NCBI GenBank assembly: GCA_934155165.1
Contig: CAKPGS010000021.1
Coordinates: forward strand, 1 to 26,043
Reading direction: 5' to 3'
DNA length: 26,043 bases
Origin: an uncultured Clostridia bacterium
GTDB taxonomy: Bacteria; Bacillota; Clostridia; TANB77; CAG-508
The notes under the pieces are model-generated. The model saw only the letters and a program-made list of their open reading frames with translations. It made no database searches and was not told where the DNA came from. Positions 1-6,885 of the stretch are shown piece after piece. The translations under genes and the position numbers were made by a program. How positions within the stretch are numbered: the first letter of the stretch is position 1; each line of letters starts with the position of its first letter.

Positions 1-1
1 A

Positions 2-64
2 ATAAAATTATATGAGAAATTTGGTTTTATAAAAAATGATATAAAGTATATTTTAATGATTTAA
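2..64 (+). CDS. C-terminal fragment, possible GNAT acetyltransferase
   Basis: The left edge holds the last 20 codons of an open frame ending in TAA at 62-64. The residues include LYEKFGF followed by a short tail ending in YILMI. The LYEKFGF pattern is typical of the last helix and strand of GNAT-family N-acetyltransferases, where it lies near the acetyl-CoA site. Too little is present to name a substrate. The gap to the next start is only 38 bp, with no clear promoter, so the fragment may share a transcript with rbgA. Confidence 0.5.
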   Translation: MKLYEKFGFIKNDIKYILMI

Positions 65-102
65 CAAACAAATTACAATTTATAAAAAGGAAGTGATAAA
101 AT

Positions 103-1063
103 ATGGACATGTATCAAAAAAGAAAAATGAGACAAGAGAAAAATGTAAAAAATAGTGAAGAACAAGAATTAAATAATAAAATTAATATTAATTGGTATCC
201 ACGGACATATGGCAAAGACTAAAAGACAGATAATAGAGGAATTAAGATTAATAGATATTGTGGTAGAACTTGTGGATGCTCGTATTCCTATTGCGAGTAG
301 AAATCCTGATATTGGGGAAATTACTAAAAATAAAAAAAGAGTAATTGCTTTAAATAAAAGTGATTTAGCAGATGAAAATGAAAGTAAAAAATGGGTAGAC
401 TACTTCAAAAAACAAGGTGTTTCTGCTGTTATCACAGATTCAAATACTGGAAAAGGTGTACAAAATGTTATAAAAGAAATAGAAAATTTAATGAGTGAAG
501 AACTTAGTAAAATGTCTGGTAAGGGAAGAATTGGAAAGTCTATAAGAATTATGGTATTAGGAATACCTAATGTTGGAAAATCATCTTTTATAAATCGTAT
601 TGCAGGAAGAAGCTCATTAATAGTTGGAAATAAACCAGGTGTAACAAGAGCCAAACAATGGATTAGAGTAAATGATAAAATAGAATTACTAGATACACCA
701 GGTGTTTTATGGCCAAAATTTGAAAGTGAGGAAGTTGCTTTAAATTTAGCATATACAGGTTCTATAAAAGATGATGTTTTGGAAAAAATAGAAGTAGCAT
801 ATCAATTGCTTAAATATTTATTACAAAATTATAGAGAAAAATTAGAAAAAAGATACGGATTGGATAGTGAAAATATAAATCAAATTCTTATGCAAGAACA
901 ACCTGAAAACTTTAATATATATGAAGTAATGCAATTAATAGGAAAAAAACGTGGAGCGATAGTTTCTGGAGGAAACGTAGATGATGAAAAAGTTGCAAAT
1001 ATAATACTAGATGACTTTAGAAGCGGAAGAATAGGAAAAATAACATTAGAAAAGGTGAAATAA
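103..1063 (+). CDS. rbgA: Ribosome biogenesis GTPase RbgA (YlqF), read through a +1 frameshift
   Basis: RbgA is a circularly permuted GTPase needed for late 50S subunit assembly. Translation should start at ATG 103, which has a good ribosome site (AGGAAGTG) and gives about 33 residues ending in INWYP. The frame then meets CGG at 202-204 and would stop at TAA after five more codons. Skipping C202 restores the family signature WYPGHMAKTKR and leads into the full protein, 319 residues in total. G motifs come in permuted order: NKSD (G4) near residue 84, GIPNVGKSS (G1) near 153, PGVTR (G2) and DTPG (G3) near 197. ATG 209 also opens this frame, but it lacks a ribosome site and would remove the conserved WYPGH. 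mrnC follows after one base. Family identity is certain; the decoding is inferred. Confidence 0.93.
199..205 (+). other. Putative +1 recoding site in rbgA (CCA CGG A)
   Basis: Codon 34 in the start frame is CGG, preceded by CCA (Pro) and followed by A. Reading CCA, skipping C202 and continuing with GGA gives the conserved Pro-Gly-His of RbgA. The zero-frame stop is the sixth codon after CGG. There is no homopolymer run here of the kind that usually causes sequencing indels. Confidence 0.75.
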
Positions 1064-1064
1064 A

Positions 1065-1460
1065 ATGGATGAGATTTTTATACCAATAAAAGATAAACAA
1101 GAAGTAAAATTGATGAATCCCTTGGTATGGGCTTATGTAGGCGATTGCATATATGAATTGCATATAAGAACATTTTTAATTAACACAACTAAAATGAAGG
1201 TACATGAATTACATGTAAAAGCTTCTACATATGTAAAAGCATCAAACCAAGCAAAAATTTTAAAGAATATTGAAAATGAACTATCTGAAGAAGAAAAAGA
1301 TATTGTAAGAAGAACAAGAAATACACAAAATCATCATTTGCCTAAAAATGCAAACCCGGCAGACTATATGTATGCTACAGCATTTGAAGGTCTAATAGGA
1401 TATTTGTATTTAACTAAAAGTTTTAAAAGATTAAAAGAAATACTACAAAAAAGTTTATAA
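1065..1460 (+). CDS. mrnC: Mini-ribonuclease III (MrnC)
   Basis: This is a 131-residue protein with the RNase III fold but no double-stranded-RNA-binding domain, as usual for Mini-III, which matures 23S rRNA in Bacillota. The N-terminal motif AYVGDCIYE carries the catalytic aspartate. The central RRTRNTQNHHLPKNANP region and the C-terminal TAFEGLIGYLYL match the family's second half, with the conserved glutamate of the active site. It starts one base after the rbgA stop, with an AAAGGTG ribosome site inside the end of rbgA, so the two are probably translated from one message. Both act on the large ribosomal subunit. In many Bacillota mrnC sits next to cysS, so this neighbourhood is a variant. 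Confidence 0.93.
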   Translation: MDEIFIPIKDKQEVKLMNPLVWAYVGDCIYELHIRTFLINTTKMKVHELHVKASTYVKASNQAKILKNIENELSEEEKDIVRRTRNTQNHHLPKNANPADYMYATAFEGLIGYLYLTKSFKRLKEILQKSL

Positions 1461-1465
1461 TTTTC

Positions 1466-1494
1466 TTGCTATTTTTAAATTTGTAGTGTATTAT
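1466..1494 (+). promoter_or_regulatory. Putative sigma-A promoter of the 1532-5237 cluster
   Basis: TTGCTA at 1466-1471 and TATTAT at 1489-1494 are separated by 17 bases, 38 bases before the start at 1532. It lies directly after mrnC and would start a new transcript for the VirB2-like, CpaE-like and GAF/GGDEF genes. Confidence 0.5.
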
Positions 1495-1531
1495 TATATA
1501 GGAAAAATATGAGAAGGGAGCAAATATCCGT

Positions 1532-1975
1532 ATGAAAAAAATGGTAATTAGTACAATATGTGTAATCTTTATAATGTTATTACCAGTTTGTTATGCAAAT
1601 AATATTGTATTAAGTAATGATATAAATAATCAAACTAATACAAATGTACAAACTAATAACGAATTACAAGGAACAGAACAAATTGTAGAAATAAAGAAAA
1701 ATACAGAGAAAAAATTGGATGATTATAAGCAAGAATATGGATCAGATGCATATGGTCTTGCTGCATACATTTTAAATATAGTAAGAATATATAGTATACC
1801 ATTTTGCTTTATAGGAATTGCAATCGGAGCTATTTATCAATATGTAATAGGTATTCATAAATTGGATGAAAGAGACAAAGGTTTTACAATGATAATAAGC
1901 TTTGTAACAATATTGGTAATTGCACAAATATTACCACTTATATTTGCAATAGTTGTAAAAGGTTGGAGGGGTTAA
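1532..1975 (+). CDS. Small exported protein with two membrane helices, VirB2/TrbC-like
   Basis: The protein has 147 residues. An N-terminal signal peptide (residues about 1-22, likely cut after CYA) is followed by a polar Asn/Gln/Thr-rich stretch (23-60), a short charged linker and two hydrophobic helices at about 84-108 and 118-143 with a charged turn (HKLDERDKG) between them. Signal peptide plus two close helices and a short loop is the architecture of VirB2/TrbC pilin-like proteins, but no specific sequence motif proves that family. The next gene starts four bases after the stop and encodes a CpaE-like protein, so a role in a surface or secretion apparatus is possible. Function unknown. 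Confidence 0.6.
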   Translation: MKKMVISTICVIFIMLLPVCYANNIVLSNDINNQTNTNVQTNNELQGTEQIVEIKKNTEKKLDDYKQEYGSDAYGLAAYILNIVRIYSIPFCFIGIAIGAIYQYVIGIHKLDERDKGFTMIISFVTILVIAQILPLIFAIVVKGWRG

Positions 1976-1979
1976 ACAA

Positions 1980-4112
1980 ATGAAAGTTTTATTTGCTGTA
2001 AGTAATGAAAATATTTCTGAATCGATAGTTAAAAAATATCAAAAAGACTATAAAGAAATTATATCATCAAAAAATGTATATTACTTTAATGCAATACAAA
2101 AAGAGTTACAAAAGGATAATACTTATGACAGAATAGTTATAAGCGAAGATTTAGAGCCATTCACAAACAATAATTATGATGCAATAGATAGATTTATCTT
2201 TGATAAATTAGATGCAATAAGTGATGAGGCAACAAATAGTAGAAGAAATGATACACCTATCATTTTAATATGTTCAGATAGAAGATCAAAATCTGAGGAT
2301 TTATTAGTTAAATTATTTAGTATAGGTATATATGATGCTTTACTTGGAAATGATAGAAGCATTGACCAAATATGCAAATTAATAAGAAAACCAAGAACTA
2401 AAAAAGAAGCAAAATTATATTATAATATAGATACTGAAGATGTGAAATATGCGCCAGAAAATGAAAATGAAGTTAGTGAATTAGAAATACAAAATATTTT
2501 AAATTACTATAAAAAAATAGGAAGAGATGAAGAAAAGTATGTTGAGGGCTTTGAAAATATAGCAGCTCAGTATACTCCAGAGCAATTAAAAATTATAGCA
2601 AATGTATTGCCAATAAATGTAAAAGCAGTTTTAGAAATGAATTCACCAACTTACCAAAACATAATGACAGCTTCTGTAAAAGGATATGTTAATAGAGAAA
2701 AACAAGATAGCGGTTTAAGTATGAACTTCATTCCAGATAAATCGAAACCAACAGAAGGGAACATTATAGTTCCATCTGCAATTAATAAAAATAAAGTTAG
2801 AAAGGTTCAAACAGCCACTTCTAATATTAATGAAAAAATAAATCCTGTTATGGATCAACAAGAAAGCACTACACCGACACCAAAAAGAAGAGGAAGACCT
2901 AGAAAGAATCCTTTACCTGAGCAACAAGATGAAGCTCAAACAACACCAAAAAGAAGGGGAAGACCTAGAAAAAATCCTTTACCTGAGGAAAATGAAACCG
3001 AAGAAATTATAAAATCTGAACCAATTAATCTATTTGATATGCCAACAGAAGAAAACAAGGCAAATGAAAATATACTACCAGGTTTTGAAGAATTAAACAA
3101 TAATCAAAACTATAGTGCAGAAGAACAAAACATGTATAACAATATAGAGCCAAATAATGAAACAAAAGAAGTTTCACAAAACAATGATTATGGATATGAA
3201 ATGAATAGTTCTTTGCAAGGATTATTATCAGGAAACAAAAAATTAGTTTCATTTGTTGGAACAAGTAAAAATGGTACATCGTTTTTAGTTAATAATGTTG
3301 CACAATTAAGTTCTTCATTAGGAATAAATACAGCTATATTAGATACAACTAAAAATAAAAATTCATTTTATATTTTCACACAAAATGAAGAACAATTAAG
3401 AAGTAAAGCCGCAAATAGTATACGTAGATTGCAAGTAGGGGCAACAGAAGGAATTAGAGTCTCAACAAATTTAACAGTATATACAGCTATTCCTGAAGAA
3501 GAAGTTGGGATAAATAACTATGAAACAATTTTAAAAACATTATTAGAAAATTATGAACTAGTATTAATAGATTGTGACTTCAATACAAATTTTGGATATT
3601 TTGCTGAATCACAAGAAATATACTTAGTACAAAGTTTAGATGTATTGACAATACAACCTTTAACAGCGTTTTTAAGAGATTTAAAAACACAAAACATACT
3701 AGAACAAGAAAAAATAAGAATTGTAATAAACAAAAATATGAAGGTTAGAGGATTAACAGATAAAGCAATTATAGGCGGAATGTCATTCTATAATGAACCA
3801 TCAATGTCTTTTATGACAGAATTGTTTAATAGAGATATTGTAAAATTCTGTTCAATTCCATTTGAAGAACAAACATATTCAAAATATTTGGAAGGACTAG
3901 TAAATTGTAAAATCTCATTAAACGGATATACTAAACAATTTATGCAAGCTTTAAAAGAACTAACAAATATGGTATATCCTTTATTAAATAGCAAAACAAA
4001 AAAAACAAACAAAAAACAAAAAGAAGTGAATAGACCAGTAAACAGTTATGATGCAGCAAAGTTTTCGCAAGGAATAAATGACACATTAAATCAAATGAAG
4101 AAAAATTATTAA
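1980..4112 (+). CDS. CpaE/MinD-like P-loop protein with degenerate Walker A and two AT-hooks
   Basis: A 710-residue cytoplasmic protein. Residues 1-150 resemble a receiver-like alpha/beta domain. Residues about 300-336 contain two copies of TPKRRGRPRKNPLPE, whose core RGRPRK is the classic AT-hook that binds the minor groove of AT-rich DNA. After an acidic, Asn-rich linker, residues about 420-660 look like a CpaE/MinD/ParA ATPase: strand SFVG, then TSKNGTS near 428 in place of the usual KGGxGKS/T, and a Walker B-like LVLIDCD near 531. The lysine before the final Ser/Thr of the P-loop is missing, so ATP hydrolysis is doubtful. The C terminus is basic. It lies between the VirB2-like gene and a membrane GAF/GGDEF gene, so it may help place or assemble an envelope structure. 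The specific function is not known. Confidence 0.65.
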   Translation: MKVLFAVSNENISESIVKKYQKDYKEIISSKNVYYFNAIQKELQKDNTYDRIVISEDLEPFTNNNYDAIDRFIFDKLDAISDEATNSRRNDTPIILICSDRRSKSEDLLVKLFSIGIYDALLGNDRSIDQICKLIRKPRTKKEAKLYYNIDTEDVKYAPENENEVSELEIQNILNYYKKIGRDEEKYVEGFENIAAQYTPEQLKIIANVLPINVKAVLEMNSPTYQNIMTASVKGYVNREKQDSGLSMNFIPDKSKPTEGNIIVPSAINKNKVRKVQTATSNINEKINPVMDQQESTTPTPKRRGRPRKNPLPEQQDEAQTTPKRRGRPRKNPLPEENETEEIIKSEPINLFDMPTEENKANENILPGFEELNNNQNYSAEEQNMYNNIEPNNETKEVSQNNDYGYEMNSSLQGLLSGNKKLVSFVGTSKNGTSFLVNNVAQLSSSLGINTAILDTTKNKNSFYIFTQNEEQLRSKAANSIRRLQVGATEGIRVSTNLTVYTAIPEEEVGINNYETILKTLLENYELVLIDCDFNTNFGYFAESQEIYLVQSLDVLTIQPLTAFLRDLKTQNILEQEKIRIVINKNMKVRGLTDKAIIGGMSFYNEPSMSFMTELFNRDIVKFCSIPFEEQTYSKYLEGLVNCKISLNGYTKQFMQALKELTNMVYPLLNSKTKKTNKKQKEVNRPVNSYDAAKFSQGINDTLNQMKKNY
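2877..2987 (+). repeat. Two 45-bp direct repeats encoding AT-hook motifs
   Basis: Near-identical 45-bp units at 2877-2921 and 2943-2987 differ at only two positions and are separated by 21 bp. Each encodes TPKRRGRPRKNPLPE. The high DNA identity suggests a recent duplication within the linker of the CpaE-like gene. Confidence 0.9.
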
Positions 4113-4136
4113 TAAAATATAGTCGAGGTGAGATAT

Positions 4137-5237
4137 TTGTTTATTGTAGCAATAATAGTACTTTTAGTTTTGATAATAATAACTCTAGTTATATATAATA
4201 TGACTATTCACAAAAAAGTAGTATCTTTTAGCAACTTAAATGATAAAATAAATAGTTTAAACGTATTACAAAATTTTATGGATACAATAGGAGAATACTC
4301 TTCAGTTGATGAGAAATTATCAAAAATAAATAATATAATTCTTCAAAAATATGAACCATTAAAATACTCTACTATTGTAGTGTTTAATGGTGCAGAATAT
4401 GTGGTAAAAGCAACTAATGTTGATGAAAAGCATTGGGATACATTAACCAATTTATATAATGAAGAAATTTTTAAAGATAGTATATCAACTGCTACACCAA
4501 AATATGTAACAGTTGATAGAGAATCTGAAAAATTACCATATCAAAAAATGGAATTCGGTAGAGCAAAATCAGCTATGTTCTTTCCACTATTCATTGATAA
4601 TATATATGTTGGATATTGGCTTATTGAGAGTGGAATAGCGCATGCCTTTGATAATATAGATACTGCAATGCTAGAAGTTATAAAGAATAATATTGTTACA
4701 ATATTAAAAACAGTTGAATATCAAAATACTGTAGAAAATATTGTCAGAGATGACTATTATTCTGGACTAAAATCTGCGGAATATTTATATGGAGAAGGCA
4801 AAAAAATAATAGATGCATATAATATTTCAGCAGTATGCATGATGAAGATTATTAATTTAGAAGATATTAATATAAATGGAAGCAGAAATATAGGTAATGT
4901 GGTTGTAACTGATGTAAGTGAAATAATAAAAGAAAGTATATCAAGTAAGTATTTATTTGTTAGATACATGGGACCAAAATTTGTTATTGTATTTACAGGA
5001 ATACAGGCAGAAGATACTGAAGATTTTGTCAAAGAATTAAAAGCCAAAATTGAGAATATAGAATTTAGTAAAAATGAAATTGATGAAGAAAATAATAAAA
5101 AAGACAAAGTATTTACACCAAAATTAAATTTTGCAATATCTACATATTACAAAGGAACATCAATTGATTCATTGACTAAAAAATTGGAGGAATATATAGA
5201 TTCTACTGAAAAAGAAAGTAGTATAAACTATATTTAA
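4137..5237 (+). CDS. Membrane-anchored GAF and degenerate GGDEF protein
   Basis: The chosen start is TTG 4137: the GAGGTG at 4125-4130 lies six bases upstream. An upstream GTG at 4128 is part of that ribosome site. The product has 366 residues: one N-terminal membrane helix (about 3-22), a coiled segment, a GAF-like sensor domain (about 40-190, ending in MFFPLFIDNIYVGYWLIES) and a GGDEF-like domain (about 205-360). The signature loop reads RYMGPKFVIVF where an active diguanylate cyclase has RYGGDEF, so cyclic-di-GMP synthesis is unlikely; the domain may bind a nucleotide or a partner. It is the third gene of the cluster starting at 1532 and lies 24 bp after the CpaE-like gene. Confidence 0.65.
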   Translation: MFIVAIIVLLVLIIITLVIYNMTIHKKVVSFSNLNDKINSLNVLQNFMDTIGEYSSVDEKLSKINNIILQKYEPLKYSTIVVFNGAEYVVKATNVDEKHWDTLTNLYNEEIFKDSISTATPKYVTVDRESEKLPYQKMEFGRAKSAMFFPLFIDNIYVGYWLIESGIAHAFDNIDTAMLEVIKNNIVTILKTVEYQNTVENIVRDDYYSGLKSAEYLYGEGKKIIDAYNISAVCMMKIINLEDININGSRNIGNVVVTDVSEIIKESISSKYLFVRYMGPKFVIVFTGIQAEDTEDFVKELKAKIENIEFSKNEIDEENNKKDKVFTPKLNFAISTYYKGTSIDSLTKKLEEYIDSTEKESSINYI

Positions 5238-5255
5238 AAAGGAGAGTGAAGAAGG

Positions 5256-5513
5256 ATGAACATGGATGAAACAATGAATTTTAAAATCGAAAAAGAAAAT
5301 AATGAGAGAGTACAAGAAATTTTAAAAGAAGTTTATGGGGCACTTGAAGAAAAAGGATATAATCCTATAAATCAAATTGTTGGTTATATATTATCAGGAG
5401 ATCCAACATATATAACAAGTTATAAAGATGCAAGAAGCAAAATAAGAACTATTGAAAGAGATGAATTACTAGAAAAAATGGTAGAAAAATATATAGGAAT
5501 AGATGAAGAATAG
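5256..5513 (+). CDS. ireB: IreB family regulatory phosphoprotein (UPF0297/YrzL)
   Basis: The 85-residue product matches the short IreB/YrzL family: an N-terminal region with MNFKIEKENNERVQEIL, the core GYNPINQIVGYILSGDPTYI, and TSYKDARSKIRTIERDELLE near the C terminus. In Enterococcus the homologue is a substrate of the PASTA kinase IreK and negatively regulates cephalosporin resistance. The gene has a clear GGAGAG ribosome site nine bases upstream of ATG 5256. A second in-frame ATG at 5262 is also possible. In most Bacillota the order is alaS, ireB, ruvX, DUF1292; here the last three are kept and alaS is absent from this side. Confidence 0.94.
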   Translation: MNMDETMNFKIEKENNERVQEILKEVYGALEEKGYNPINQIVGYILSGDPTYITSYKDARSKIRTIERDELLEKMVEKYIGIDEE

Positions 5514-5514
5514 T

Positions 5515-5928
5515 ATGAGAACAATGTCTATAGATTATGGAGATGCAAGAGTTGGAATAGCAATTACAGATGCACTTGGAATAACTGCTCAAGGATTAGA
5601 AACAATCCAAAGAAACAATAGTGACAAAATAGTGCTAAAAAGACTTGAAGAAATTATAGGAGAATACAAAATTGGAACTATTGTTGTAGGAATGCCATAT
5701 AATTTAAAAGGTGAAAAAACTGTAAGAGCAGAAAAAACAGAAGGCTTTATACATAAACTAAGGTGCAAATTTAATAATATAAATATAGAAACTGTTGACG
5801 AAAGATTAACAACAGTTGAAGCACACAAAACAATGAATGCATTAAATATAAACAAACATAAAAAAAGAGATATTGTAGATACAATATCTGCTGTATACAT
5901 TTTAGAAAATTTTATAAATAAAAAATAA
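5515..5928 (+). CDS. ruvX: Holliday junction resolvase-like nuclease RuvX (YqgF/YrrK)
   Basis: The RNase H-fold protein of the YqgF family is thought to process pre-16S rRNA ends and has been linked to Holliday junctions. ATG 5515 is one base after the ireB stop and gives 137 residues beginning MRTMSIDYGDARVGIA, the usual family start with the first catalytic aspartate. Other family signatures are VVGMPYNLKG near 60-70, DERLTTVEA near 100 and DIVDTISAVYILENFI near the end. An alternative ATG at 5503 overlaps ireB and adds four residues. The tight spacing points to translational coupling with ireB. Confidence 0.93.
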   Translation: MRTMSIDYGDARVGIAITDALGITAQGLETIQRNNSDKIVLKRLEEIIGEYKIGTIVVGMPYNLKGEKTVRAEKTEGFIHKLRCKFNNINIETVDERLTTVEAHKTMNALNINKHKKRDIVDTISAVYILENFINKK

Positions 5929-5935
5929 AAATCTA

Positions 5936-5964
5936 TTGTAAAGTTTAAAAAAATAGTATATCAT
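5936..5964 (+). promoter_or_regulatory. Possible promoter before the DUF1292 gene
   Basis: TTGTAA at 5936-5941 and TATCAT at 5959-5964 are spaced by 17 bases in the 114-bp gap between ruvX and the DUF1292 gene. The match is only moderate in very AT-rich DNA. Confidence 0.3.
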
Positions 5965-6042
5965 ATTGCAAATAACAAATAATATAAATATTGTTATTAA
6001 TATTGTAGAAATACAATAAATATAAATTAGGAGGAAAATTAA

Positions 6043-6351
6043 ATGAGTGAAGATGTAAACAATGCAGGAGAAGAATTAGATAACATAATAATATTAAACG
6101 ATGAAGAAGGAAACGAAGTTAAATTCGAATTTTTAGACTTAATAGAATTAGATGGAGAAGAATTCGTAGTATTACTACCAACAGAAGAAGAGGAAGACAG
6201 TGAAGAAGTTGTAATACTTAAAGTAGAAGATTCTGAAGATGATGAAATGGAATCTTATGTAAGTGTTGATGATGAAGAAACATTAAACACAGTATTTGAA
6301 ATGTTTAAAGAAAAATTCAAAGATGAATTTAACTTTGTAGACGAAGACTAA
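6043..6351 (+). CDS. DUF1292 (YrzB-like) acidic protein
   Basis: A 102-residue, strongly acidic protein. The segment DNIIILNDEEGNEVKFEFLD followed by ELDGEEFVVLLP matches DUF1292, in which a beta-sheet-rich segment is followed by an acidic tail. The C-terminal half contains EEEEDSEEVVILKVEDSEDD and ends with an amphipathic helix. The start ATG 6043 has an AGGAGG ribosome site. DUF1292 proteins usually follow ireB and ruvX, as here, and their function is unknown. The next gene region downstream is the valS leader. Confidence 0.9.
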   Translation: MSEDVNNAGEELDNIIILNDEEGNEVKFEFLDLIELDGEEFVVLLPTEEEEDSEEVVILKVEDSEDDEMESYVSVDDEETLNTVFEMFKEKFKDEFNFVDED

Positions 6352-6399
6352 TTTATATAGAGAGTTAAAAATATAAATACAATGAAAAAGAGGAGTAAA

Positions 6400-6622
6400 T
6401 TTAAACACTGCTTAAAAGAGAAAAGAAGTCATAGGCTGTAAACTTCTTAAGTAAGAATAAATTGAAGGTAGCTTTTGAGTAGATATACTGAGAAATATAA
6501 AATAGGTATATCCGGAATAAGCCACGTTATAGGCTAAGAGATACAAATAAAAATAATTATTTGTAATTAAGGTGGTACCGTGAGAAACCCTCGCCCTTAT
6601 ATAGGCGAGGGTTTTGTTTTTT
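6400..6622 (+). promoter_or_regulatory. T-box riboswitch, valine-specific, controlling valS
   Basis: The leader has the T-box element AAGGTGGTACCGTG at 6569-6582, whose bulge pairs with the acceptor end of uncharged tRNA. The specifier loop reads GAAG-GTA-GC, placing the valine codon GTA at 6468-6470. This matches the downstream valS. An intrinsic terminator follows: CCCTCGCC at 6588-6595, loop, GGCGAGGG at 6604-6611 and a T-rich tract to 6622. Uncharged tRNA-Val would stabilise the antiterminator and allow transcription into valS. Confidence 0.92.
6588..6622 (+). terminator. T-box-controlled terminator of the valS leader
   Basis: An eight-base-pair GC-rich stem (6588-6595 with 6604-6611), a seven-base loop and a following T-rich tract. 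Its left arm follows the T-box sequence, the usual arrangement for the terminator/antiterminator switch. Confidence 0.9.
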
Positions 6623-6651
6623 ATTATAAGACTTTTGTTGATAAAAAATAC

Positions 6652-6841
6652 ACATAATTATAATGAAATTTATTCAATTCCTCGGCGGCATTACGTATTA
6701 AAAGAAATTATAAAATTGTAACAAACGAGCCTCTCGCTGCTCTTGCTACGCAAGCCATCGCTTCCTCATTTGCTACAATTAAACAATTTCTAATAATACT
6801 CCAATTGCATTCGTCATTTCATAAATTTATTATAATTATGT
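6652..6841 (+). repeat. 190-bp imperfect palindrome (MITE-like) in the valS 5' region
   Basis: The ends are inverted copies: ACATAATTATAATG-like at 6652 and its complement ending at 6841. The arms keep matching inward, for example GTATTAAAAGAAATT on the left against the complement of AATTTCTAATAATAC on the right. The centre near 6747 is a small stem CTTGC-TAC-GCAAG. The middle is clearly richer in GC than its surroundings. The element lies after the T-box terminator and before the valS ribosome site, so every read-through valS mRNA would carry this long hairpin. No open frame is seen in it. Confidence 0.75.
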
Positions 6842-6885
6842 TAAATAAAACAATATAAATAAAAAATAAAAGGAGGAAAATGAAA

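Noticed and set aside
209..1063. RbgA starting at ATG 209
   Set aside because: No ribosome site before it, and it loses the conserved INWYPG part that is encoded just upstream in the other frame.
4128..4136. GTG 4128 as start of the GAF/GGDEF gene
   Set aside because: This GTG is part of the ribosome site GAGGTG; TTG 4137 has proper spacing.
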